Below, piece by piece: positions 43,621-55,119 of a stretch of DNA of 64,000 nt (position 1 is its first letter; each line of letters starts with the position of its first letter). Both the position numbers and the translations under genes were made by a program. The DNA is taken from positions 113,510,313 through 113,574,312 of the forward strand of contig NC_044986.1 of the NCBI RefSeq assembly GCF_008728515.1, written 5' to 3'. Below the pieces are notes generated by a model. It saw only the letters and a list, made by a program, of their open reading frames with translations. It was not told the DNA's origin and did not search any database. The stretch comes from Papio anubis. Lineage: Eukaryota; Chordata; Mammalia; Primates; Cercopithecidae.

Positions 43621-44178
43621 TTTTTGTTTGTTTGTTTTGTATCAATGTAAGGAGTACAAGTACAGTTTTGTTATATGGATATATTGCCTGATGGTGAATT
43701 CTGGGTTCTTAGTGTAACCATCACCCGAATAGTGTACATTGTACCCATTAAGTAATTTCTCCTCCCTCATCCCCTCCCATTCTTCTACACTTCTAAGCCT
43801 CTAATGTCTGTCACTTCATTCTGTATGTTAACCTGTACACATTATTTAGCTCCCACTTGTGGGGGAGAACATGTGGTATTTAGCTTTCTGTTTCTGAGTT
43901 GTTTCACTTAATATAATGGCCTCCACTTCCACCCATGTTGCTGCAAACGACATGACTTCATTCTTTTTTATGGCTGAATAGTATTCCTTAGTATGCATGT
44001 ACCACATTTTCTTGGTCCAGTCTTCTTTTGATGGATGTTTAGGGTGATTCCCTGTCTTTGCAGTTGTGGGTGGTGCTGTGGTAGATATGAGTGCAGGTAT
44101 CTTTTTGATATAATCATTTCTTTCCTTTGGGTAGACACCCAGTAGTCAGATTGCTGGATACAATTATAGTGGGTTTTT
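43621..44178 (-). mobile_element. L1 3' end, 5' truncated
   Basis: 'tagctcccacttgtggggga', 'gttgctgcaaacgacatgac' and 'ttttatggctgaatagtatt' are the complement of the L1 ORF2 end and 3' region. A TTTG tail is at 43620-43640. About 560 bases are left. Confidence 0.9.
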
Positions 44179-44443
44179 TTTTTTCTGTCTCAGAGATTAA
44201 GTCTTTTTGGTGTGAGCTTCTATTTACAAGCATTCCAGGTCCTGTAAATAATGTGAGCAAGTTTTCATTGCACAATAAATTTGGTTTCACTCAGTCTTGC
44301 CTGTATCTTATGTGATGGACAAGCATGACGTGAAAATACGTGACCTGAGCTCTCTAGTTCCCGTGACCTGGCAGGTGTGTGGCCTGCCACATCACCTGGT
44401 ATAAGTCTGTCATAGACTTATATGAGAGTCTCAACTCATTTCT

Positions 44444-44728
44444 TTTTTGAGACGGAGTCTTGCTCTGTTGTCCAGGCTGGAGTGCAATGGCACAATTTCG
44501 GCTCACTGCAACCTCCGCCTCCCGGATTCAAGTGATTCTCCTGTCTCAGTCTCCTGAGTAGCTGGGATTATAGGCACCCACCACCACGCCCAGCTGATTT
44601 TTGTATTTTTAATAGAGATAGGGTTTCACCTTGTTGGCCAAGCTGGTCTTGAACTCCTGACTTCGTGATCCGCCCGCCTCGGCCTTCCAAAGTTCTGGGA
44701 TTACAGACATGAGCCATCGTGCCCAGCC
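44444..44728 (-). mobile_element. AluS-type SINE
   Basis: Target repeats tcaactcatttct (44431-44443) and tcagttcatttct (44729-44741). Confidence 0.94.
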
Positions 44729-44741
44729 TCAGTTCATTTCT

Positions 44742-45170
44742 CAAAGACACAAATTCTAAACACAGTGGCAAGTCCTCAGCAGGGCTTTCTTCTCGCCCAC
44801 AGAATCATCTGAGCCTCAGGAGCTCATTTCAGCTCAGCTGGTGTGCATTAGGTACCTGTGCACAAGGCAGCTGAGCTCTTAGGAGGAAACAGGAAGAGGC
44901 CCCCTCTACCTGTGTGTCCTGCCCAGGGAAGGGGTCCTGTGGCAGGGGCCCATTCTGGAACCACTCATAGGAGGTGGGACTTCAGAATCTTCCAGAACAA
45001 GGGGAATGCCTGTCTTATGACTTGAAACATCTCCCCCGATGGTTCTATCTGCCTTCCTCATACTCCCCGAAGAACTATGGTTTTACAAGACCACTACTGA
45101 GCCTATCTGAGGCCAAGTTTGATTACCGGAAAGTAATTCGGGAAAGCCCTGTATAAACTCATTTTATATG
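44742..45170. other. No recognised content
   Basis: About 430 bases of unique-looking sequence. The 60-codon frame at 44974-45156 is unrecognised. Confidence 0.45.
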
Positions 45171-45180
45171 TCCACTCACA

Positions 45181-45333
45181 ACCTTTTATTGTATTTTATC
45201 TGTTTGTTCATTTTTGTAGAGACAGGGTCTCACTATGTTGCCCAGGCTGGTCTCAAACTCCTGGCCTCAAGTGATCCTCCCACTTTGGCCTCCCAAAGTG
45301 CTGGGATGACAAGGATGAGCCACAGCGCCCGAT
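45181..45333 (-). mobile_element. Free left Alu monomer (FLAM type)
   Basis: Only the left arm is present, with its own T tail, and it is flanked by perfect 10-bp repeats tccactcaca (45171-45180 and 45334-45343). It therefore inserted as a monomer. Confidence 0.85.
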
Positions 45334-45343
45334 CTCCACTCAC

Positions 45344-45865
45344 AGTCTCTCATTTCACATTCATAGGTGGTCTACAGATAGCAGGAAGTCTCTCACCGAT
45401 GACTTTTCCAACCCTGAAAAGATGCGAACAACAACCTGGAGAAAAAAAGATTCCTGGGTGACAGGAGCTATATTTGTAGGAGTGGGTGCCATTTGGGACA
45501 GAGCACAGGGCTTGGGAACATTCTGAATTAGAGAAGAGAGGGGGCAGCTTCACCTCTCCTGGGCAGCAGGTCTATTTTATCTGTTGTCAATTCCTGACAC
45601 ACCAGAAGTGCCTCTATTTAGATAGAGGTCAGCATAAAAGGCGATGGCTATTCTTTGAGCACTTAGGAAATGTTTGTCTGGGGAGGACCTGCATCGTTTC
45701 GGGTCTATAATGGCACTGGGCCTGCAGAGACGCGTGGAGGCTCCTCTGCTTGCACACTCCGCCTCTGTGTGGGAAGTGGAAGATGAAGACGTCTGAGCAA
45801 AGACCAGTGATGGATCTGGACCCACAGTGACTCCCATAAGCATCACATGTCTTTCTAACTGCTTA
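45344..45865. other. No recognised content
   Basis: About 520 bases. The two opposed frames (74 and 89 codons) are unrecognised. Confidence 0.45.
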
Positions 45866-46162
45866 TGATTATGATTATTATTTTATTTTTTGAGACAGTC
45901 TTGTTCTGTTGCCCCCGAGCTGGAGTGCAGTGGTGTGATCTTGGCTCACGGCAACCTCTGCCTCCCGAGTTCAAGTGATTCTTCTGCCACAGCCTCCTGA
46001 GTAGCTGGGATTACAGGCGCATGTCAGTGTGCCTGGCTAATTTTCATATTTTTAGTAGAGACGGGGTTTCGCCTTGTTGGCCAGGCTGGTCTCGAACTTA
46101 TGAGCTCAGCTGATCCACCTCCCACGTGCTAGGATTACAGGCGTGAGCCCCCGTGCCTGGCC
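45866..46162 (-). mobile_element. AluS-type SINE with TTA-rich tail
   Basis: A full minus-strand Alu with small deletions. Its tail decayed to GATTAT/TTA repeats. Confidence 0.92.
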
Positions 46163-46239
46163 TCTCACTGGTTGCTAATGTTTCCTGATATGTTTCCTGC
46201 AGTGACCTCAAGTCCACGTTCCGGATTCCTCCTCCCCGC

Positions 46240-47215
46240 CCAGACTGGCTCTGCCTGCTGCGTCCTGCTGAGACACCAGTTGCGCAGTGCCTAAAGCCAG
46301 GAACCTGGGCCTCCTTCCAGGTCACCCCCCTGCCTCCCACCCTGACCCACGCACGCCTGTCCTTGATCATTATATCATATGACTTCAGCCTCTGAAATGT
46401 GACTTGTGTGTCATTACCTCTCCAGAACCCATGATCACTGTCACCTTTTACTTCTGCTATTGTAATAGGTCCTTACCTGGCCTTCTTACCTGCCTTCTTC
46501 CAGTCCGTCCTGTGCTATTGGATGGAATGGAACCTCGGGGTGAGAACACGGCTCCAGGGCAGCCATGAGAAGGGTGCAGAAGGCAGTCAGCCTGCGGCTG
46601 GATTAGCACCTGCTGGGGATCAATCTCCCTTCTTTCCCGCTTGACCCATTCCTCCAATCACACGCCTCCCTTAGTACAACTCTTTGCTTCCCTTGCTTTT
46701 TCTCCAGGATAAGGAACGAGCTCCTTAGCATCACACCTCAAACCAGTCACGAAGGGGCCTGAGGTGATCTTTGCCGTTTCATCTTTCCCCCATCTCCAGC
46801 CCTGAAACACACCTGTCACACTCTAGCTGTGACTTACTACGACTTACCATTCCTTAGAAACGCTGTGCACCCGGAGGTCTCTGGGACTTTGCAGCACCTG
46901 CCTGAGCTGAGGATGCTCTTGTCCACCTGAAAAATCCGTGCCTGCTTCATAGCCAGCCGCTGTGCCAGTGGCCATATCCCTAGGCAGGGCTGGCCTGCTC
47001 CTTCTCTGGACTCCAATAGTAGTTAAGTGCCTCTGTCACACTGTGATCGCTCCTGTCACCTCCCATCATAGATACTTATTTATCCGTCTGCATCTCAGAC
47101 AGAAGTGAGCCTCTGGAGGCCTGGGACCCGTTCTTATGTATCTCTAGAATTCTTAGCACCCAGCCAAGCCTGTGCCTGGTACAGAATCATCGCTTATTGT
47201 GAATGCATGTCATAG
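46240..47215 (+). mobile_element. L2 LINE 3' region, long fragment
   Basis: 'ctgctattgtaataggtcct' and 'ttccagtccgtcctgtgcta' come early, 'ccaggataaggaacgagctc' is in the middle and 'gcctgtgcctggtacagaat' is at the end. About 1 kb follows the L2 order, the longest L2 in the window. No reverse transcriptase frame remains. Confidence 0.75.
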
Positions 47216-47842
47216 AACACAGCAAGGCAGGCAGGGAGATAGGGGGGTGCAAACAGTTCAGGTACAAATTCCAAGGATGGTGGAAGTTGGGCACAGGGAG
47301 TGGTACAAGTGCCAGCGTCTTTGAAGCTGACAGGTATTAATAAGGAATCGGATAAACAGAGAAAAAAATGCAGTGAATCTGACTTCTTAGCAGAAGTGTT
47401 TGGCCGTGTTGGCCTGTGGGAAGCTGAACTTTTGCAGCACTGGAGATGCCATCAGGGTGCGTGGCTTCGCTGGAGAACTTTCCAGAAGTACTTATTTGAT
47501 GCTATTCAGAGTTTCAGAAACTTGAGGGCTACTTTTAATGATCTCCAATGGACTCATTCCCAAGAACAGTAGTAATGTACCACCTGCAAGTGATATTTTG
47601 AGCATTTGTAGGGAGTTGCTTCAAATGTTTCAGGTTGCAGTTGACTTTGGAACATATATCCATCATGTCATGTGTCTGGGGCATACAATTCCCTGTAGTT
47701 GCTGGGATCTCTCAAAATAGGAGGAAGGAGTGACTACATGGGTAGTATGAGGCATCTTTAAACTTAGTTGACCAAAGCACCCTTTTCCTGGAGACTAGTG
47801 TGCCATGGAACCTCACTTTGGGAAATGCAAATCCAGTGCAAT
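47216..47842. other. Unique stretch with a 90-codon frame
   Basis: A plus frame at 47300-47572 encodes 90 residues rich in Lys, Arg, Trp and Gln ('FQKYLFDAIQSFRNL'). It looks amphipathic in part but I recognise no family, and no promoter or splice context supports it. Near 47755-47830 'gtgtgccatggaacctcac' may be an hAT fossil. Confidence 0.35.
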
Positions 47843-48141
47843 CCTTTTTTTTTTTTTTGAAACGGAGTCTCACTCTGTCGCTGAGGCTAGAATGCAGTGT
47901 CGCAATCTCTGCTCACTGCAACCTCTGCCCCCTGGGTTCATGTGATTCTCCTGCCTCAGCCTCCCAAGTAGCTGGGACTACAGGCACCTGCCACCACTCC
48001 TGGCTAATTTTTTGTATTTTTAGTAGAGACAGGGTTTCACGGTGTTATACAGGATGGTCTCGATCTCTCCTGACCTCGTGATCTGCCCACCTCGGCCTCC
48101 CAAAGTGCTGGGATTACAGGTGTGAGCCACTGTGCCGGGTA
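47843..48141 (-). mobile_element. AluS/Y-type SINE
   Basis: Target repeats ccagtgcaat at 47833-47842 and 48142-48151, perfect. Confidence 0.94.
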
Positions 48142-48159
48142 CCAGTGCAATACTTTTAT

Positions 48160-49600
48160 GTTACAGAGAGAAGAACAGGCCTAGCCCAGTGAAGGCCATG
48201 AGGCTAGGAAGGTCTGGCTCCTAGGTCAGGGCACCTCCCTGTGAACCATGTGGCTTCTAATGTGTTGTGTGATGGTGGATAGAAACCATTCAAGTGTGTG
48301 TGTGTGTCAAAGAGAGAGACAGACATATATACACCCCTTGGCCAGAACTTCACTGCTGTGGCAGGTAGTATTTGCATCCGTGCCATCTTCCAAAAGCATT
48401 CGGCCCCGGCCACCCACCCCTGCCCAGCACCTGGTGATTCCAGGCCTCTCAGGGGCCCACTCTGACCGTCGGTGGCTCTTCCCACCCTCTTCCCTGTGAT
48501 CCAAGCAGAAGTTCTGCCGTGCGGTTTCTGCCCACTCACTTCAGAGACACGATACAAAACAGTTCTCGGGAGTGAGCAGGTGACAGTTGGGGAGGAAGGA
48601 GGGGAGCCCTGGGGGTTGTGGTGCCACTGGCAGCCCCAGATAACACGGCCTGCATTGCGCAGCTCTGCCTCGGCCCTGGGCTGCCCTTGGACAGGCCATT
48701 GGATGCCACTTGCCTCTCTTTCCCTTTGGCAAAGAGCCCTCGGAAACAGGACTTATTAGGAAACCAAAAGTAAACAGCTCAGCCTCTCCCCAGGGCCCGT
48801 GGAGCCTGTTGTCCCGGATGGAAGGGGTTGGTGCCAGCGGCTGCCTAGATGATCTGTGGGGCACGTTCAGGGGTGGAGGGGGCTGGGAGCCGCGGGGCAG
48901 AATTTGGCAGTGTAGGCTTGACTTCTGGGGCACATCGTCAGATTGAGGTCGGGGAAAAGGCAAAACTGCAAGCGCCTTCCTCTTGCTTGCTTCACAGCCA
49001 TGCAGCTTGGAGCTGAAAGCAGCCAGAATAGGCACTTCCTTTGAGTTAACGCAGGTGCCGTCATCCTCCTGTGAGCCGCGGCTGCTCACGGGACCACAGG
49101 GGAGGGACCGCGGGGCCTCTGAATCAGACATCACTTTCTGCTCTGCCCCATGGGCCCCTCACACACAGCACCTAGGGACAGATGGTTCAGGAGTCAGAGA
49201 CGGGGATGCCAGGCGACCCTGGCATGGAGTCGGTCACGCACGTTTCCTCCACTGTCCTGACCTGCCCACTTCCTCCTAACCCATTTGGCTGAGCTGATAC
49301 TGATGTTCTTAAGACAGCAAAAATCAGTCAGTGGGGCTTGGGCTCTGAGATCTACCTAATATTTGTGGGAACCACAGATGGGCCTCCCAGGGCAGGGCTC
49401 AGAATGGATGGCCGGGATTTTAACTCGTGGTTTCCTGATGGTTTGGGAAGGACGTGTGAAACCTCCTCCTCTGTGGAGTCTCCCTTCGCCCCACCCCTAG
49501 AACCAGGGGGTGCACATTTCCCTCCTGCCATATGTATAATCAGGGCTCCCACGCGTTGATCCCTGTGGCGTCTCAGGCACCATGCCCAACTCTGAAGTCT
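48160..49600. other. GC-richer repeat-free block
   Basis: About 1.4 kb without any repeat that I can name. It has higher GC and several CpG sites, including three CCGCGG sites at about 48892, 49077 and 49108. It holds the longest open frame in the window: 197 codons on the minus strand (48541-49134), Pro-rich, with a purine at -3 of its first ATG and no domain I recognise. A plus-strand acceptor-like tract 'tcttgcttgcttcacag' ends at about 48998 but its partner donor is weak. Confidence 0.4.
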
Positions 49601-50060
49601 GTATGTGCCCTTTAATCACTCGGAGGATGCTGGGGATTGGATATGATCATTCAGAAGGTGTAGATGAGAAACCTGAGGCTTGTCTTGCCTGTGTTCTCCA
49701 GCAAGGAAGTGACAGATAACTTTTTTTGTTTTTTGGAGATGGAGTCTCGCTGTGTCACCAGGCTGGAGTGCGGTGGCATAGTGTCGGCTCACTGAAACCT
49801 CCGCCTCCTGGGTTCAAGTGATTCTCCTGCCTCAGCCTCCTGAGTAGCTGGGACTACAGGCGTCCGCCACCATACTCAGCTAATTTTTGTATTTTTAGTA
49901 GAGACAGGGTTTCACCATGTTGGCCAGGATGGTCTCGAGCTCTTGACCTCATGATCCACCTGCCTTGGCCTCCCATAGTGCTGAGATTACAGGCACAAGC
50001 CACTGTGCCTGGCCCAGAAGCGACAGATAATTTAAGCCCAGTTCCATCTCTCTCGTCCAC
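49600..50060 (-). mobile_element. MIR SINE split by an AluS
   Basis: Left part 'tgtagatgagaaacctgagg' to 'gcaaggaagtgacagataa'; right part resumes at 50017. The repeat gaag(t/c)gacagataa is the Alu target site. Confidence 0.65.
49720..50014 (-). mobile_element. AluS SINE inside MIR
   Basis: Target repeats gaagtgacagataa (49706-49719) and gaagcgacagataa (50017-50030). Confidence 0.94.
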
Positions 50061-50567
50061 ACATGCAGCGCCTTGCCAGTGGAGAAAATGCCCATTTATG
50101 CTTCTTTCCCTTCCTGCCTTCCTCCCTTTCTTCTTTCCTTCCTTTCCAACTGGGCTTTAAAGCCAGGTAGAAATCTATCATCTGCCTGTCTCATTCTGTG
50201 CGTTAGGGAGGCTAATCCAGGGTTTACTGTATGAGAACCTCCTAGTAAAGTATCTGACAGCATCGCTGTAAAGGATAAATTGGTCATGAGAGGTGTTGTG
50301 GGTTCTAGCGAGAGACAATCAGAAAACCACCTAGGCCATTTAGTGAGCTGTTAATTTTCCAATAATATCTCCCTGCACTGTTCACATCCCTGAGCGGGTT
50401 CCGTGTCTGTCTGCTAAAGAGGCAGAAGCATAAACCTTCTGGGAGTTCCTGCACCCTTTAATTGCCTGGAGGATCTAAAACAAGTAACAACTTTGAAGAT
50501 GGTTCAAATGTATCCTGGAACTTTCCTGCCCAGATGCCAAGATGCTTTTGCCTTTAAAATTAATAAG
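50061..50567. other. No recognised content; short CT-rich patch
   Basis: A CT-rich patch lies at 50100-50150. The rest is unique-looking. Confidence 0.45.
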
Positions 50568-50865
50568 GCACTTGGTGCAGTGGATCACACTTGTAATCCC
50601 AGCACTCTGGGAGGCTCCGGTGGGAGGATCACTTGAGTTTAGGAGTTCCAGACCAGCCTGAGCAACATGGTAAAACCTTATCTCTACAAAGCATACAAAA
50701 ATTAGCCAAGTGTGATGGCAAGTGCCTGTAGTCCCAGCTATTTGAGAGGCTGAGGCTGGAGGATCACTTGAGCCTGGGAGGTGGAGGCCGCAGTGAGCCA
50801 TGATCATGCTACTGCACTCCACCCTAGGTGACAGAGAGAGACCCTGTCTCTCAAATAATAAATAA
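50568..50865 (+). mobile_element. AluJ SINE
   Basis: A diverged full AluJ ('tgagcaacatggtaaaacc') with an AAAT-type tail. It is the left half of an inverted pair with the Alu at 50952. Confidence 0.92.
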
Positions 50866-50951
50866 GTAAATAAAATAAAAGAAAGAAAAGAAAACAGAAG
50901 CCCAAATCCAGAGGGTACTTACTATTTTTATATTTTTGGGAAAGAGATTTA

Positions 50952-51260
50952 TTTATTTATTTTTATTTTTATTTTTTTTGAGATGGAGTCTGGCTCTGTC
51001 TCCCAGGCTGGAGTGCAGTGGTGCGATCTTGGCTCACTCCAAGCTCCACCTCCCGAGTTCACGCCATTCTTCTGCCTCAGCCTCCTGAGTAGCTGGGACT
51101 ATAGGTGCCTGCCACAATGCCAAGCTAATTTTTTTGTATTTTAGTAGAGACAGGGTTTCACCATGTTAGCCAGGATGGTCTCAATTTCCTGACCTCGTGA
51201 TCCGCCCATGTTAGCCTCCCAGAGTGCTGGGATTACAGGCATGAGCCACCATGCCCGGCC
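50952..51260 (-). mobile_element. AluY-type SINE
   Basis: A full minus-strand Alu with a (TTTA)n tail. gagattta flanks it at 50944-50951 and 51267-51274. Confidence 0.93.
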
Positions 51261-51342
51261 AAAAGTGAGATTTAATAAAAACAGATTCATCAAAGAAAAT
51301 GTACAGAAATGAAGGGAACTATTAACCTATTTACATGGTTTA

Positions 51343-51658
51343 GGCCAGGTGTGGTGGCTCACACCCGTAATCCTAGCAGTTTGGGAGGCTGAGGCGGGTG
51401 GATCACTTGAGGTCATGAGTTTGAGACCAGTCTGGCCAACATGGCGGAACCCCATCTCTATTAAAAATACAAAAATTAGCAGGCATGGTAGTGCACACCT
51501 GTAATCTCTGCTACTCGGGAGGCTGAGGCAGGAGAATCACTTGAACCTGGGAGGCTGAGGTTACAGTGAGCCGAGACTGTGCCATTGTACTACAGCCTGG
51601 GCAACAAGAGTGAAACTCTGTCTCAAAAAAAACAAAAAACAACAACCAAAAAAACCAA
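51343..51658 (+). mobile_element. AluS-type SINE
   Basis: A full Alu. The flanks tatttacatggttta and tatttatgtagttta look like an aged target repeat. The tail is A-rich with C interruptions. Confidence 0.93.
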
Positions 51659-51675
51659 CAATATTTATGTAGTTT

Positions 51676-52049
51676 AAAGTGTTTAGCTGTATGTGGAGAG
51701 ATTTCAGACTGTCAGGTTTTAAGTAGCAGCTTTTGTTCTTCCATGATGTATTAATATTTGTCCCTCAAGCAGTAGCAGGAGGGAACCAGAGGCTGTGTTC
51801 TACAATACAAAATCTAGCCCCATGGCCCTGAAAAATGGCCTCTGCAGAGAACCGCCACTACGGGTGAGCAAGATGTTTAGAGTGAGCTGGAATTAGGAAC
51901 TATCTTATTTCTTCACTGAATATAATAAACAAGGACTTGTATTGAATCTGAAGAATATCAGGTTTTATAAAATTCCCCGTCTCTCCTCTCTTTGCTTTTT
52001 ACTTCAAACATGTTAGATTGAGTTCTGGAGATACACAAACTAGAAAGGG
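51676..52049. other. No recognised content
   Basis: About 370 bases of unique-looking sequence. Confidence 0.45.
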
Positions 52050-52262
52050 CATTGTAGGAAATAGTTAAGTACGTTGGCCCTTCGGCATTCTTGTTGGTCT
52101 GTGTAAACATGGGTGGGTTATTTCAGCCCTGCCAGTGTCAGGAATCTCGTGGGAGAAATCATAGGGGTGATGTAGGAGTAAATAGAATAATCTATGTAAA
52201 GCTCTTGGAATGGTGCCGGGCAGATGGTGCGTGCTGGTAGCGGCTGTTTGTCACTATTGTTT
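52050..52262 (+). mobile_element. MIR-like fragment
   Basis: 'aatctatgtaaagctcttgg' and 'aatggtgccgggcagatgg' follow the MIR 3' part. Confidence 0.55.
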
Positions 52263-52329
52263 TGCTTATTGTTGCTGTAATTCCAAGTTCTTGCCTTCCA
52301 GGTTCTGGTCTTCCTGCCAAGGGGCCATG

Positions 52330-53270
52330 CATGTGCATAGATACTCAACTGTGATGGATATAAAGGGTACTGTAAAAACGGGCACTACCCAGACCACATG
52401 GGTCAGGGAGGGCTTCCTGGAGGAAGTGATGACCCAGCCTTGTCTCAAAGGACACATTCAGTGACCAAAGAGAGCTGTGGGGAACACGAACATTTCAGGG
52501 CCTGTTGGGGTAAGGGGACTGTGTAGAGCAGTGCTCCCCAATCTTTTGGGCGCCAGGACCAGATTTATGGATGACAATTTTTCCATGGATGGGGTGTGGG
52601 GAAATGGTTTCGAGATGATTCCAGTGCATTATATTTATTGTGCACTTTATTTCTATTATTATTACATTGGAATACATAATAATTCTATCACTTATAGTGT
52701 AGAGCCAGTGGGAGCCCTCAGCTTGTTTTCCTGCAACTAGACAGTCCCATTTGGGGGTGATGGGAAACAGTGACAGATCATCAGGCATTAGATTCTCATA
52801 AGGAGCGTGGAACCCAGATCCCTGGCATGCACAGTTTTCAATACTGTTCACGCTCCTATGAGACTCTAATGCCACCACTGATCTGACAGGAGGCGGAGCT
52901 CAGGCGGTGATGCGAGCGATGGGGAGCAGCTGTAAATACAGATGAAGCTTTGCTCGCTTGCCGCTTCCATCCTGCTGCGCAACCTGGTTTCTAACAGGCC
53001 CCAGAGTGGTACTAGTGCATGGCCCACAGGCTGAGGACTCCTGAGAACCTGTGCTTAGAAATGAAGAAAAGTCAGCAGAGAGCCCTAAAAGCCAGGCAGG
53101 AGAGGAGGTTCAAGAGGGAGAGAAGGATCAGCTCTCCAACCTCCTGGAGAGTTTAAGAAAAATAAAAAATGTCTCTTGGATTTAGTGACAGTGAAGTCAT
53201 TTGTGCTTCCATAAGGATCATTTCAATCAAGCGGTAGAGAAACAGCCCAGTGGTGTGCTGGTAAGTGTTT
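52330..53270 (-). mobile_element. Ancient unclassified repeat split by MER1A
   Basis: Left: 'agggagggcttcctggagga'. Right of MER1A: 'aggaggttcaagagggagag', 'ttggatttagtgacagtg'. These are the same kind of text as 182-1130. It continues to about 53270. Confidence 0.4.
52529..53043 (+). mobile_element. MER1A-type hAT (Charlie) transposon, second copy
   Basis: It starts 'cagtgctccccaatc' and ends 'gctgaggactcctg', and shares 'gatcatcaggcattagattc' and 'cacgctcctatgagactcta' with the copy at 19065, in the same orientation. No convincing 8-bp target repeat remains. Confidence 0.88.
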
Positions 53271-54164
53271 AACAATGGGCTCTTGGGGAGGCATTGGGAG
53301 GAAGAAGAGGTCCTGATCTGTAGCATTTACCCATTTCCATGGTGTAAAGACTCTCCATGTGACTAAAGCCACCAATTGAAGTCACTGAATCCAGATTAGG
53401 AAGGGATGTTCATAGACCATGTTCCAGCTGTCTCCAGAGCGTGCCTGAAATAGCCCGATCTCCGCAGTCATGGTGGCGGCCAGGTGACAAGGCAGAGACG
53501 GGTGGGTAGCTTGATGTTTCAGGTTCGTAAACTCTCTGTATCATTCATTTAAACAGCATGGTAGTGTATCTGCTGTCCTCTGCTGCATCTTGATGCTGAC
53601 ATTTGCCCCTCGCCTCCTTTCTCTTGGCACATTCTGATTCTATGGTGTTGTCTCCTCCCCCTTCTCAGCAGATGTCTCTGCTTCCATCTGCTTCTCAGAA
53701 AAACCCATGTTACCGTGAAGAAGCTGACATCCGCCTTGCCCAGTAGTAAATATATAATAGGATGTCAAGAACAGAACGGAAGGCTTTGAGCGTACAGCCT
53801 CGTAGGGTTTATCACTACCACAGTTCAAGGCAGAAGGTGTCCTGACCAAGTGATACGAGTGCTCAGGTCCACTTGTCAGGGACAGTCTGCACAGTGGAAG
53901 GTGACTTTTCATCTCTGGGCCACCCCAATGGGTGATCTGACTTTAGGCTCAAAAAGCAACCTTTTGGTCTTAATCTGGCTCGTCAAGTAGAATTCCCTTA
54001 CTTGAATGAAAATACATGTACTTTCCAGCCTAACCTGACTTTCCCTGTCTTATTGTTGGTGAAAGGTTTCTATTCAAGATTATGTATGCATTGACTTTCT
54101 GGCTAATACATCAGTGTTCTGTGAGTTTAGTTGACAGGATTGGAGACCCGAGAATCCCTTAAGG
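53271..54164. other. Unique stretch without recognised gene
   Basis: About 890 bases. A 90-codon minus frame (53640-53912) is unrecognised. Confidence 0.45.
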
Positions 54165-54395
54165 GAAAAGGTAATAACAGCAAACACTTAAATAACTCTC
54201 AGTATATACCAGGCACTCTTAGGAGTACTTTATGTATTCAACCATGTAACAAACCTGTGAACTGTCCATTTTATTGATGAAGAAACTGAGGCACAGAGAT
54301 GTTTAGTGCTTTGTCCAAGGTCACATGAGAGAGTGTCAGAACTGAGTTCTGAATGTAGGCCTTCGGGGTTCTGGAGTCTGTTTCCTAATCACCAC
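54165..54395 (-). mobile_element. MIR SINE, nearly full length
   Basis: 'ataccaggcactcttaggag', 'gatgaagaaactgaggcaca' and 'tttgtccaaggtcacatgag' make this the best-kept MIR in the window. Confidence 0.92.
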
Positions 54396-54625
54396 CTTCT
54401 GCTGGTTCCTACCTGGTGAGCCCCAGAGCTGAGAATGAGACCGTGGACCTGCGGACCCCATCAAAGTGCAGACAACCCGAAAGACTCCACCTCCACTACT
54501 AAACACAGGCCCTGTGCCTACCCCTGGAAGGAAGGGACGCAACAGAAGCCATCCTAGAGCCTCCAAGAGCCCCTTTCCATGCTGACATCCTGACATTCCC
54601 AGTCCTGCAACTCCTCTGCCCTCAC

Positions 54626-54719
54626 CTGGTTTCTTTGGTTTCCGGGGACTAATCCAGGCATTTTCCGGCTCCAGATCTGCTTCCGGGTGAGGAAGCTCCC
54701 CCTGGGCCTGAGAAGACAT
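54626..54719 (-). other. Candidate 5' coding exon ending at a donor
   Basis: On the minus strand an ATG at 54719 (purine at -3) opens 31 codons plus one base, up to a consensus donor CAG|GTGAG (donor bases 54625-54621). The peptide is Gln/Glu/Pro-rich and then basic, ending 'WISPRKPKKP'. The frame is also open upstream into the neighbouring Alu tail. No partner exon is recognised and the peptide is unknown to me, so chance is quite possible. Confidence 0.2.
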
Positions 54720-54816
54720 CTCTGGTTGGGAGGAGCTCTGCTGTGTGGTACTTGCCTGCCCACTGAATGAAATCTGTCCCCTGTGTACCCCCAGTTCCCT
54801 GAATGTTTCAGAATGC

Positions 54817-55119
54817 CTTTTTTTTTTTTTTTTTTTTTTGAGACAGAGTCTCATTCTGTCACCCAGGCTGGAGTGCAGGGGCGCAATCTCAGCTCACTGC
54901 AACCTCCGCCTCTCAGATTCAAGTGATTCTCCTGCCTCAGCCTCCCAAGTAGCTGGGATTACAGATGCGTGCCACCACGCCCGGCCAATTTTTTGTATTT
55001 TTAGTAGAGATGGAGTTTCACCATGTTGACCAAGCTGGTCTTGAACTCCTGACCTCAGATGATCCACCCGCCTTGGCCTCCCAAAGTGCTGGGATTACAG
55101 GCGTGAGCCACCGCACCCG
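54817..55119 (-). mobile_element. AluS-type SINE
   Basis: A full minus-strand Alu with a 22-base T run. It produces the long antisense frames seen here. Confidence 0.94.
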
